Of a stretch of DNA of 64,000 nt, positions 33,595 to 44,468 are shown one piece after another. The notes beneath the pieces are model-generated. The model searched no databases and was not told where the DNA came from. It was given only the letters and a program-made list of their open reading frames with translations. The stretch is from Absidia repens (taxonomy: Eukaryota; Mucoromycota; Mucoromycetes; Mucorales; Cunninghamellaceae). The translations under genes were made by a program, and so were the position numbers. The stretch lies in assembly GCA_002105175.1 (NCBI GenBank), contig MCGE01000020.1, forward strand, positions 310,001-374,000, in the 5' to 3' direction. Within the stretch, counting starts at the first letter, position 1. Each line of letters starts with the position of its first letter.

Positions 33595-34854
33595 ATGTAC
33601 ATTAATCAACTTCTCGCTCTCGGTACTGGACTATTATCAGCATCCATCTTGGTGACAGCTCAACAACAAAGCGGTGATGTCAGCGGTGGCGGCAACGGTA
33701 CTCAAGCAGGCAATGGTACCACTGCAGGCGATAACGGTCCTCAAGTCCAGGTCACCAGTGCCAATGACTTTTGCCTCTTTCTTCCACCTCAACCTGGAGC
33801 CGACGTTGCGACGACTGAAGATGACGGAAAGCCGTTTTGCTTGAATCCTGTCTCTGTGCAAGGCTCTCAACCATTCCCTGAAGGATTTATCACCACAGCA
33901 CACTACCAACAAACCGAAAGCTACACTCAAATCACAGGTTTCTTTGATCGTACCAAATACAATCTTTCTCCACAGGATGGTGGTGGCCAGTACGATTCTC
34001 ATGCGAACCACAAACCTGTCGGCGCCTCTTGTCAAAACTTCCCCTTCTTTGTCAGCATGATTGAACCTACCGAAAACCGCTTCTGCATTCGCTGCTGTCA
34101 AAATACCGATGACTGCAAGACGGGTATCTCCCAAAACGGCTGCCAACGTGTGGTTACTCCAGGCAACTATGACAACAACAACGCCTTTGACTCTGTCCCT
34201 CCTTCTCCAGCCAATGACGGTAGTGCCGGTGCTTCTGGTTCGGCCGGTGCCTCAGCTTCTCCTTCTGCTTCTGGTGCTGTTCCTTCAGGATCAAGCTCTG
34301 CATCTGCATCTGGTGGTGATGATGCTCCTGCTCCTTCTGGTGATGGCAGCGATGCCTCTGCCTCAGCTGGTACTGGTGGTGAAGACGCTTCTACGGGTGC
34401 CGCTCCCGGTGTGGCCGGTGATCACAGCGATGAAATCGATTCTGAAGAAGGCCATCCCAACACATCTTACAATTCGGTTTTGGATGAAATGGAAACTGAT
34501 TCATCTCAAGGCGGCTCTGGTTCAAATGGTGAAACTGGTAACAGCAGCAGTGGTGACGGAAGTGATGTGAAGACCGTGGAGGATGAAGCCCAATACATTC
34601 AATCTGAATTACAAAAGCCCCAACCCGACCTGGATTCATTGAAGACCCAATTCTCCACTTTTACCTCCAACTTATCAAGCCAATTCCCTGAAGCCGCTGA
34701 CAAGATCAAGCAATTGGAAACCATCACCTCAAACTATCAAACCTCTGAACAATGGCAACATTTGGCTACCGTTTTACAACAAAAGGCCCCTGGTGCATCT
34801 GGTACAGCCCCTGCCGCTGCTGCTGCTTCTGGTGCTGCTGCTTCTGGAAACTAG
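33595..34854 (+). CDS. MP88-like secreted mannoprotein
   Basis: Single-exon gene of 419 aa. The N-terminus has a signal peptide (about residues 1-22, hydrophobic LLALGTGLLSASILVTA). The mature region has NDFCLFLPPQPG, then EGFITTAHYQQTESYTQITG and GGGQYDSHANHKPVG. A cysteine cluster follows (FCIRCCQNTDDCKTG...GCQR). This matches the conserved domain of basidiomycete MP88 mannoproteins and related macrophage-activating glycoprotein families; that assignment is from memory of the family. A long Ser/Ala/Gly-rich stem (about 205-330) would carry O-mannose chains, and a short helical region ends in an Ala/Ser/Gly tail. No clear GPI signal is seen, since the C-terminus is only weakly hydrophobic. 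It is probably a wall or extracellular protein. A poly(A) signal is at 35082-35087. Confidence 0.82.
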   Translation: MYINQLLALGTGLLSASILVTAQQQSGDVSGGGNGTQAGNGTTAGDNGPQVQVTSANDFCLFLPPQPGADVATTEDDGKPFCLNPVSVQGSQPFPEGFITTAHYQQTESYTQITGFFDRTKYNLSPQDGGGQYDSHANHKPVGASCQNFPFFVSMIEPTENRFCIRCCQNTDDCKTGISQNGCQRVVTPGNYDNNNAFDSVPPSPANDGSAGASGSAGASASPSASGAVPSGSSSASASGGDDAPAPSGDGSDASASAGTGGEDASTGAAPGVAGDHSDEIDSEEGHPNTSYNSVLDEMETDSSQGGSGSNGETGNSSSGDGSDVKTVEDEAQYIQSELQKPQPDLDSLKTQFSTFTSNLSSQFPEAADKIKQLETITSNYQTSEQWQHLATVLQQKAPGASGTAPAAAAASGAAASGN

Positions 34855-35428
34855 ATTTATTAGATCCACTTCATTTTTTTTTTTTAAAAAAAAAAATACT
34901 TTTATCAAAAAAAAAAAAAATCTTGTTTCTTTCTCTGTCTCTCCCCAAATATACATGTATCCCTCCTTTTAGTTATTTATTTATTAGTAAACCATCCAGC
35001 CACTCTTCTTTTAGTGTAGTTTTTATTTATTATCGCATCTGTCATTGATCTTTATCATCCACTTTAGGATTAAAACTCTATAATAAAAATATGATTGTTT
35101 GTTGTCTTGTTCAGTATCTTAGTTTACCTTTTACGTGCTGTGCAATGTGTATGTGTGTGTATGTGGGGAAACTAGAGAAATAAAATAATTAGAAACTTAA
35201 AGTTTCGGTCCATATTTTTATTCTTGTCTTTATTTAGACTAGAAGGTCAAGGAAAACATAGATCGAAGGGAAAAAGAAAATAAAATAGGAACTGGTGATG
35301 CAAAGCTAATAAATCAGAATCTACTATTAAAACACTAAAATGCTTGACTTGACCATATAATCTATAGCATTGATGCATGATTTATTATCTTGTTTTTAAA
35401 CATATATTTTGGCATATACCTTAAAAGC

Positions 35429-35429
<1 letters not shown>

Positions 35430-35468
<39 letters not shown>
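35430..35468. repeat. Poly(A) homopolymer, 39 nt
   Basis: Uninterrupted A tract downstream of the MP88-like gene and about 200 nt from repeat copy 3. Confidence 0.92.
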
Positions 35469-35470
<2 letters not shown>

Positions 35471-35649
35471 CTGATGTGGGATGTCGGAATGATTTTCTAG
35501 CAAGATATGATCATATCACCACTAACAATGATATTCCGATAAAGTCGCGGTCTAAGTTGATTCATATGAATGGCGGAGAGAAAAAAGGGGGAGGAGAATG
35601 TTTTATAGTAAATGACTTAGCACTGTCGAGCAGTCTCTAGATCACTGGG

Positions 35650-36960
35650 AAGAGGTACGGGGAGGAGGGAAATAGTTATAGATAAGGTAAAAAAGACAAT
35701 GTAAAAGGATCTTTAGGAGCGGATACACACACAAATCGACCTATAATCATTTATATGTTTGGTCGAACAGGCATATGGCTATTTTTGATCCTACGTGATC
35801 TAAGCCTGCCAACTATTAAGGGGAGGAGGAAGAATATAGTTATCGTTAAGTGTACTAGAAAGTAAGTGCATGGTAGGACATTCACAAAACAGTTACAGAG
35901 ATGACATGGTTTATTATATGATGGGTCAGAGTATAATTTTTAAAGATATATTTTATTAAAGCATAACTAAAGCGAGTAGTTCATTGTAACAAGGGATTCA
36001 ATGGAAGGATCTATTAGAGGGAGTATGAGGGGAGAATAATGTGAGAGTTGAAGAATGGTCAACACTACTCTGAAGGGACAGTTATAAATGGGAGTTAGTA
36101 TATTGCAATGTACAAGACATGAGGAAGGCTAAAAGAGTACTTTTGTTGCAACAACACTAACCAAAAAGGGAGAAAGGCATCTATTGCACAAGACATGAAA
36201 AGACTAATGGGACAGTTTCATTGCAGCAGGTAAAAAGAGACATGTTTTATTCAGACGTAGGTACAAATTACGGACAAACTAACAGTAAACTAAGCTAATG
36301 ATGACTTCCAACAGCTAACTAACGGTGATCCTAAATCCTAGATCCAAAATAAAAGGGTTTCCCCTTGCATCTTGTAATCCCTGAATTAAAAACACTTCTA
36401 AACTATTCCCAATATTAATCTAAGTCCAACATAGCCTCGGAGAAGTTGAATGGTGAAGAAAAAAAAAGAATGAAAAAAATAAATTGGAAGAGAGAGAGAG
36501 AGAGAGAAAAAAAAATAAAAATCAGTGCTAAATATAATTTCACGTGGACGGGTTTTGAAAACGGTTTGGTCGTTCGTGAGGAGCCTCTTTTTTTTTTTTA
36601 AAAAAAAACAATCAATACCATACGGCATCACCAACACGGTTACTCTTGTCAACTGAAAATAACACCACCATTCAAGATCGACAGAATGTTTTTTCTTAGC
36701 TCTTGATTCCATTGCAGACAGGACGGAGTAATTCAACCTAGTTTAGTTAATCCTTCGATGTAGAATGGTTTGTCATTCACTATTGAATAGCCTACCCTCT
36801 AGTTTATCTTATACAACGTTTGTTATACAAAACGGTAGCCGCAACCCAGACACTGTAATTCATCCTTAGATTTATCGATTTTATAGACAGACGTCATAAT
36901 ACTATTATCAGACTACATAGTTTAGTTTAATTGTCATGTATCTAAATCTGAATAAAAAAA
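35650..36960 (-). repeat. Dispersed noncoding repeat, copy 3
   Basis: Reverse-complement orientation to copies 1 and 2. The core (GGTGATCCTAAATCC to TTGCATCTTGTAATCCC on the plus strand) is at about 36323-36382. The E-box CACGTG is at 36541-36546, followed by the left-hand block around 36770-36800 (GACAAACCATTCTAC when read on the minus strand). Similarity to copy 1 also extends past the core on the other side (TGTTTTGTGAATGTCCTACC on the minus strand, near 35890) and to sequence resembling TCGACCAAACATATAA near 35762. It is the longest-looking copy, about 1.3 kb. Ends are approximate. Confidence 0.72.
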
Positions 36961-37744
36961 TGTCTTGTCTTTTTACTTTTACATCGTCTCTCATATCCTA
37001 CATTTAATTTGTCTCGTAGCATAAGCATATCAACACTGTAGAATATAGAACAATGAAATGCGCATAAAAGTAACCAGCAATGAGGGCACACAAATATGAT
37101 GATTGAAGCGCACTGAATGGTATTTAATTTACCCCCCCCACAAGCATTCCCTATTTCTTCCAAACGTTCAGGCGTTGCACACCCCCCTCAACCAAACCAT
37201 GATTTCTTTTTTTGTTTGTTTGTTCCCTTTCACTAGTAGTAACGAGACTTCAAAAAATGTATTTGCTAACGATTTTGAACTCCAACCCATATCAGTTTTT
37301 TATATCAAGAGTGTTCCGTCACAAAAAGCGAAGATCATTACTTAAGATCCTCTTTTATTCTTCCGGCATATGATAATTATCTCAGTTCCCTATATTCCTG
37401 TGCTTCAACCAAAACCAAACCCCATCATTCCCATAACATTTTTTACTATGCATCTCTGACCCCTACGTTCTCCACACACATACTCATTGACAATGAATAT
37501 ATTGTTTGTAAGAAAATACAGTTGCATTTAATATTTTATAGAAGAGTTTATTTCACAAAGGGTAATATTAGAGATGTAAAACAAAATCAAGTTGGTAGTA
37601 AAAAAAAAAAAATGATGTAGAAATGTAAATAAAAAATGATAACTAACTAAAAAAACAAGAATGATGTTCTATTCTGATAAACATAAACACAAGCAATAAT
37701 AAATAAAAGGTAAAGGAAGGAAATGAAGAAGTGGGATGTCGTGT

Positions 37745-39633
37745 TCAGGATTTGATACAGGTACCAGGTTCCTTGTCATTGCTAGCGGTGATGGCAGGCG
37801 TGGAAGCAGGGGTAGGACCGGCGGCAGCAGAGCGGTTGTGCGCCATATGGGCTCTGACCAAGTGACCAGCAGCCAGGGCAGCACACAAAGACAGTTCACC
37901 AGCCATGACCGAGGCACAGATGATACGGGCCAGACGTTGAGCATTCTTTCCAGGTTCGGTAGGATGAGGGCCACGCACACCGAGCATATCCAGCATTGAT
38001 TGTTGAGGAGGTAAAATCGTGCCGCCACCAATGGTACCGACTTCAATACATGGCATGGTACAAGAGATGTGTAAATCTTGGTTTCCATTTACGGCCTTCA
38101 TCAAAGTAATACAGTTGGAGCTTTCGACATTCTGTGCAGGATCTTGACCAGTCGCCAAATAGACAGCCGTCAAGATGTTGGCTGCATGTGCATTGAATCC
38201 ACCAACACTACCAGCAAGTGCCGATCCGATCAAGTTCTTGCTAATATTCAATTCTACCAATGCCTCTACTGTTGTCTTGAGCACCTTTTCCACAATTGCA
38301 CCAGGAATCACAGCTTCTGCCACAACAGACTTGCCACGACCTTCGATCCAGTTAATAGCCGCAGGCTTCTTGTCAGTACAGTAGTTGCCGGAAAGAGAGA
38401 TAATTTGCATGTCGCCGAACATTTCAGACAAAACACCGAGCGCCTTTTCACACCCCTTGGAAATCATGTTCATACCCATTGCGTCCCCAGTGGTAGTTGA
38501 GAAACGAATAAAGACCAGTTTACCAGCGAGTGCCACCTTCATTTTGCGAAGACGAGCAAAGCGAGAAGTCGAGTTGAAAGCATCGGTCAAAATCTCGTTT
38601 CCTTCTTGTTCAATCCATCGTTTACATTCAGCCGCACGTAATACCGTTGGGAATTCCACGCAGGGACCACGCGTCATACCATCCGCCGTAACAACCGTTG
38701 AAGCACCGCCGCCAGCATTGATCGCCTTGCAACCACGAGCAGTCGACGCCACCAAGCAACCTTCGGTCGTCGCCATGGGAATATGCACATTCACACCATC
38801 AATATTCATAGGTCCAGCAATACCCACAGGTAAAGGCATGTAGCCAATCACATTTTCACAGCACGCACCCATCACCTTGTCATAATGGTAGTTGGCCAAA
38901 GGAAGAGCACTGGATTCCAAGGTCTTAGTCACGGAGGCACGAGAAATCAAAGCACGACGGATACCCACCGCACGTTCCAAATCGCCAAGTACCTTTTCGA
39001 GAGCATAGGACGCCATCTTACCGGATTGCACCAATACCACCACTTCTTCGTCGGTTAATTCTTCAGGCGTAGCCATCAATGGGACACATTCTTCAACAGG
39101 TCGGACAATGCTGGAAGTATTGTGACTAGGGCGCGGTGTCACACGACGAGTGATTGTCTGGGAACGGGGCCGAGCGACGACAGCAGGAGCAGGAGCGGGG
39201 TTTGTTTCAGCAGAAGCAGGGGCTGGTTGAGCATTCACTTTAGGTTGACGAGCCATTTTGAAGAGATAAGTGTTCAGGAATAAGGAGACAAAGAGACCAA
39301 GCGTAAGCCATTTGCTGATGACTGGATGTTGGACATACCCAGCGGCAACAGATAATAACATATCCAAAGGTTCAACAATGAAGGCAGGGATGAAATTGGC
39401 GTGAGACATCGCTACTTGGAATGTCAATGGAGGGAAGACTTCAACTAGGATGGGACGAGATGCTAAAGCAGATGATCGATGGTGTTGTAATAATTGATCC
39501 AAAACACCGGCGACATTAGGTTCTTCGATATTGACTTGAGGAGCTTGGAAGGTAGAGCATACATTGAAGATATGCATCACCACAAATCCAACAATCTAGT
39601 TCCGACGAAAACAAAAAAGTGTGAGAATTTTTG

Positions 39634-39664
<31 letters not shown>

Positions 39665-41603
39665 TTGAATACATGAATTGCTTACCATCATCAATTTAAC
39701 TCGACCAATGATAGGACCATCCGATTTTTGAGGTGCCGTTGTGTTGACGCCAGAAGCATTATCATCACTGAATGCCTTGATAAACGTACGACGAATGTAG
39801 CCTGTAGTGGGTGTCTTGTTAGACCCATGCTTGGTTGTTGAAGTACCATTGATTTCACGAATACGGAGAAGCTACATAAAATAAACATATAAAAGGAAAT
39901 GAATAACGAAAACAAATACCCAACCCACTCCTCAAAAAAAAAATAAGGCATATGCATTCCCTTCTCTCCCCCCCTCATATAACAAGATATCTCTATGCAT
40001 TACCTCCAATTTCAATGCCAACACAGCGGTATACCAAGTAAACATAAGGACAAAGTCATAAGCCAAAAGGATAGCACTAAGAAGACAGAATTCACGAAGA
40101 CCAGCCACTCCAGATTTCGCGCCTAAAACCAACACTGTGATTTCCATGAAGCAATCCCGCGCAATAGGCAAGGCTACTGAATCCACAGCACGCATGATGG
40201 TGTTTCTGATTTCTTGCTTTGTCAATGGTGTTTCTTTGCTGAATTGGAATACCCGTTTTGTGAGTTTAAAAGGTCGTTCGAACCCGATAGTCACGGCTAA
40301 AAATGGGATAGCTTCACTAAGGAAGATCGCACAAGATAAAAAGGAAAAGATGAGTAAATAGAATGCAATTAGCGTAATATAAAGTTTCTATTGTTGCTTA
40401 CGCTAATACATCAGGCGAGACATTAATACCAAGATATTGGACAGTCAAGAGTGAGAGCATAAAGGCGAAGAATCCATTGAAAACCACAGCAGTAGCTATT
40501 CAATGAATAAAAAAGAGAGATGAGTACCATGTAACAAAGAACAAAGAAAATTAAATTAAATTTACCTAAAGTGTATCGTGATCCAATACCACGCATGTTA
40601 ATATAAAGCGACACAAAGGTAGCAATCATCATCAAATAACCAGTCAAAATAACATAGATATCCACCTTATCGGCCAACTAAAAGAAATAATATAAAAAAA
40701 AAAAGTGGTTGGTAAAACGTTTGGTAGCTTCATAAAATACAATACAATACTTACTTCCAGGAGTTCTTTGATACGATAAATCACATTGCGAGAAAGAATA
40801 AAGAGCCAGACGAAGATGTTTTCTTGAATACCATTCGAAGAATTGGACAGGGAGACCAGATCACCAGGAGGTAAAGTAGCGACTTTATGGACCCACAGAT
40901 CAGCTAAATATTGATGGGCCTTTGAAGAAGCATTGAAAGCATAAGATAATACCATAGAGGAAGCACTCGTCGTTTTCAAATCACCAAAGAGATAGTTGGC
41001 CTGGTCTTGATGCTTGGATACAGTTTGAAGGATATGTTGGTCATTTTTCAAAAACTGTTGGTCATGTTGCCAAAAGTCGGTAGCTGAAGGAGAGAAGCAT
41101 ACTTTGTTGTTGGTGGTCTTGTAACATAAATCCTTGGTATAAACGAATTGCTTGCCATTGAGAGCATCATCCGGGACATAAACTTCGTTTTCAATCACAT
41201 TTTGGAATTGCAATACAGACTGGAGAGTGGGCTTGTGCAAGACGTTGCCACGTTGAGGATCCGTCACCACAATTTGCTTGAGTTGAACCAAGATAGCATT
41301 GTCATCCACCACCATTGAAGAAGAATCCTTGGAGGGAGAAGCAGGAGCAATAGGAGTGAAACGAATAGAGTCAGGCGTGGCGTAAACAGAAGTTGGGTAT
41401 AATCGAGTTACAGTACCGGAGAAAAGATCAGAAGAGCGAGCCAAGTTGAATAACGAAAAGTAGCAAAAAGATCCAAGTATCAAAATCACCACAATCATTT
41501 CAATCGGACTACGAGATGACAGTTTGGCAGCATGATGAACACCTTTACCAAACAAAGTAGACGCTGATTGGAAAGCGGTTGTTCTAGATCGACTGGTAAG
41601 CAT
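37745..41603 (-). CDS. hmgR: HMG-CoA reductase with sterol-sensing domain
   Basis: Reduces HMG-CoA to mevalonate with NADPH in the ER membrane, the committed step to sterols, carotenoids and, in Mucorales, trisporoids. Exons are 41603-40755, 40677-40566, 40495-40402, 40316-40004, 39871-39686 and 39595-37745, giving 1134 aa. An N-terminal helix (about 37-57) is followed by a lumenal region, then the multi-pass sterol-sensing domain (about 275-470). A linker rich in Pro/Ala leads to the catalytic domain. Visible motifs are [44 protein letters not shown] and [13 protein letters not shown]. The catalytic His is 1101, and Ser1107 matches the regulatory AMPK/Snf1 site of the animal enzyme. A TATA box (minus strand, 41771-41776) and an inverted CCAAT (41879-41883) lie upstream. 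It uses acetyl-CoA of the kind made by ATP-citrate lyase. Confidence 0.96.
39640..39666. repeat. Poly(T) run inside an HMG-CoA reductase intron
   Basis: 27 T on the plus strand (A on the coding strand) in the intron between exons 5 and 6. Similar homopolymers occur in many introns here. Confidence 0.88.
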
Positions 41604-42065
41604 TTTCACCACGTTGATAAAGAACTAGAAAAGAAGCAAAGTAGCAAAGGGGTAAAAAGAAGAAGAAGAAAAAAAGCTAAAGCTGTTGTTGAAACAACCT
41701 TGGAGGAGAGGGGAGTAAAAAGGGAAGAGTGGTAAAGAAAAAAAAAAAAAAAAAAAAGAGGGAATTGGGATTTATAAAAAGGATTTTTTTTGGAGTAAAT
41801 AAAAATTCGTACTACGCTAGAATGGAGAAGGGGAAGGGGAAATTTTAATTGTAATCGGCGCCTTAACACGTACCACCTATTGGTTGGAGAAAAATGAGAT
41901 TCTAGGTATGAGATTTGAGACTTGTTAATATTTTTTTTTCTATCAAGTAAGAAGGGCAATATATCTTTATTTTCAATCACATGATAAATAATAATAATAA
42001 TAATAAAAAGGAACAACTAATCTACAATATGATAACTACAAAGAATACTAATGATGAGAAGGATA
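41604..42065. promoter_or_regulatory. HMG-CoA reductase promoter region
   Basis: On the minus strand, TATAAA (41771-41776) lies about 170 nt upstream of the ATG and a CCAAT box (41879-41883) about 275 nt upstream, next to a G/C patch with a NarI-like GGCGCC (about 41857-41862). A 20-nt-plus A run separates them from the start. No clear sterol regulatory element was recognised. The Scd6 3' end borders it. Confidence 0.5.
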
Positions 42066-43715
42066 TCACCAAGGGGATGTTGCTTGCTTGCCATTGTTGC
42101 GTCTTATACTATTGGTACGACCACCCTGTCGAGTTTGTTTCCGTCTTGGCAGGTGAATAGATGATGGACCGAACGTTTCGAGATTCAGCTGTTTTTCATC
42201 CTTGTGTTTCTTTCGATAGTCCCTATAATCCGTAAAAAAAAAAAAAGAATGAATAAATATAGTAACTTTTTTTATGCTTCTACTTTGTTATACTTACTTG
42301 TTGATGAAGGCGGACTCGGTCTTTTCCTTGGCGTCACATGATATATTGTCAAAAAAGCTTTTCTTTTTATCATAAAAGGCATCTACAGAAAGGTTGGATG
42401 TTTGGCTGGTGTCCTTGTTAAACTTTGCATTTGAAGAAGCGAAATCAAATTCTTGTTGAAGCGTCGGAATGTTCGCCGCATTTGTCTTTTTCGATTTCGA
42501 TTTGCGCCTACCGTTTCTACTGCCACTGTTGTTAGGTTTGGTATTTGCTATCATCTTGCTGTTATTGTTGTTGTTGCTGTTCGTCTTTAGAGGTTCACTT
42601 TCCGTCGTTCCGTCTCTTGATGATCGTCCTGTTCAAATATATGTACATAAAAGGATATCAGCAGGAGTAAATACAAAAAGGGGGGAAGGTGAGTATGCAT
42701 AGTGATTGATTGAATATTACCTTTGTCACCAATATCCAAGTCATTGATTAATCTAGTGACCCCATCCAATTCCGTAAAAGAGGTAGTAACCAAAGTGTCG
42801 GGTGACGTTCGAGGAGAAGGACTGGGACTATCTTTGGTATCCGGTTTGGAAATTGTCAAGTGAGAGTTATCATCATCATCCACTAGCGGTGTTCTGACCT
42901 GAAAATATTAAGTAAGTCAAGGTTCAACGATGAGTAAAATGGTACCTAAAAACAACGATTTCCTTACTTTTGTCACGGTGTCAGGCACAAGAGTAGTCGG
43001 AGAGAAGGTTGTGTCTGGTGTTACATCGTCAGTAGCCTCGGGTTTTTGGGTCATCACCGACATTGTAGTCGTCAACTGAGAAGGGAATGGAGGAGTAGGA
43101 AGCAAAGGAGCGTTCAAAGGCGGTGGTGGATACATTGCGTAGTGTTGGTTTGGTATGGTGCAACCATAAGATGGCAATGGCATAGAGTAACTATAAGGAT
43201 AAGATTGTGGAGCTACATACTGAGGCTAGATGACAAAAAATAAGTATTTCTTTTGGGAAAAAACAAAGAAAGGTACGTACAAAAGCATATGCTTGTGGAG
43301 CAAGAGGAGGAGGAGGGGCTTCAAAGACTTGCAAATCCTTTATATCAGCACCACGAAAGACAATATATTCGAATACAGAGTCAGAAGGAGGTATTTCGTC
43401 TTGAAAACGACCACCGCGGCGTCCTTCGGTACCAAAGGATTGAACTAAGGGTGATATATATCGTGTAAATAGAACCAGTAAGGCACAGTAGAGAAATAAA
43501 GAAAAACTTTTACCTTGCCCAAGTGCAATAGAGGACGTTTGCGTATCCACATTTCGTAAAGTACCTATATACCGGATATCACTTTTCGATATAAGCTATA
43601 AAAACGAATATGGAAGGAAACAAATAGTCAGTATGAATACAAGAAAAAGCAGGAACACCAAGAATAATTACATAATTACAGATAATTTTGACCCTATATA
43701 ACCCGAGTCAGTCAT
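42066..43715 (-). CDS. SCD6: Scd6/LSM14-family translational repressor
   Basis: P-body protein that binds eIF4G or eIF4E-T/Dhh1 and represses translation or promotes decapping. Exons are 43715-43680, 43595-43514, 43444-43281, 43225-42968, 42898-42721, 42628-42298 and 42222-42066, giving 401 aa. The N-terminal LSm domain reads YIGSKLSLISKSDIRYIGTL, then VQSFGTEGRR and VFEYIVFRGADIKDLQV (about residues 5-85). A Pro/Tyr-rich linker follows, then the diagnostic C-terminal boxes in the right order: FDF (300-302), FFD (331-333) and TFG (366-368). The tail is basic with Arg/Gly. It is divergent from the PUF gene across about 750 nt, so the two RNA regulators may share promoter elements. Confidence 0.94.
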
Positions 43716-43813
43716 AGTAGATATTGTATTGAAAATAGTGAGAGAAAGAGTATAAGGGCAGGGTGAGTTGACAATAGGTAATATGAGGGAAGGAAGTATT
43801 GTATGAATCAAGG

Positions 43814-43844
<31 letters not shown>

Positions 43845-44468
43845 AGAAAGAAAGGGAAGAATAAATCCACGAGAGTACAATCTGCGTTTTTACGCTCCTG
43901 TGATTTTCCATTGGTGAGCCAATCAGAATCAAAATCGAGTCCAGTTACTTGGCACATGCTATTTTTAAAATTAAAAATGAAGAGAAAGGAATGGCCTGAT
44001 ATCATACTGAAAAGTTATTATGCTATGCTATGTTATTCTATATTCTATTGCTTATACTGCACTATACTATACTAAGCGGAGAGGAGATATGTCTACTTTT
44101 GGCCCTAGAAGATAAGGAGTTAGAAAGGAGAGCAAAATGAGTTAAGGTGATTCCACCTCATATAGTTATAGCATTGATTGGCCATATGCCGATCCCTTAC
44201 CCCTATTCTCTTTTTTTTTTTTTTTTGCCAAAAAACATTATATATAATTTTATGAATTCTTCCTTGGATGTTTTTCTACATTTCTCCCTTTCTCTTTCGC
44301 CTTTTTTTTTTTTTTTTCCTTTCCTTCCTTCTCTCTCCCTCCTTCCTTTTTATTATATATCCTAGAAGTTTCCTTCTTCTTTTTTATCTTTCTCTCTTAC
44401 ACTCTTTTTTTTTTTTTTTTACTTTTAATTATATATATCTTTTGTTGTTGTTCTTTTATATCTGTAGT
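43716..44468. promoter_or_regulatory. Divergent promoter of SCD6 and PUF genes
   Basis: A 753-nt region between two head-to-head genes. It contains a symmetric CCAAT pair (43910-43923), a 29-nt A run (43814-43842) and T/C-rich tracts nearer the PUF start (44205-44430). TATATATAATTT near 44240 could serve as the PUF-side core promoter. No gene is seen. Confidence 0.6.
43910..43923. promoter_or_regulatory. Inverted CCAAT pair
   Basis: Reads ATTGGTGAGCCAAT: CCAAT boxes on opposite strands separated by four bases, a near-perfect palindrome. CCAAT is the known target of the HAP/NF-Y complex. It lies about 195 nt upstream of the SCD6 start and 546 nt upstream of the PUF start. Function is inferred. 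Confidence 0.5.

Larger units (their letters stand above)
34855..37744. other. 2.9-kb convergent intergenic region with repeat copy 3
   Basis: Between the 3' ends of the MP88-like gene (+) and HMG-CoA reductase (-). Contains a 39-nt A run (35430-35468) and repeat copy 3 (about 35650-36960). No coding gene is supported. TTTATT at 37547-37552 is a plausible minus-strand poly(A) signal for HMG-CoA reductase. Confidence 0.6.

Noticed and set aside
33595..34854. Intronless MP88-like gene as a retrogene
   Set aside because: No flanking target-site duplication was seen. The A-rich tract after the stop (34884-34920) includes T runs and a proper AATAAA lies downstream, so it looks like an ordinary gene.
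41606..42016. 136-aa minus-strand frame upstream of HMG-CoA reductase
   Set aside because: Low-complexity translation of the A/T-rich promoter and 5' UTR; the real start at 41603 is in a different, conserved frame.
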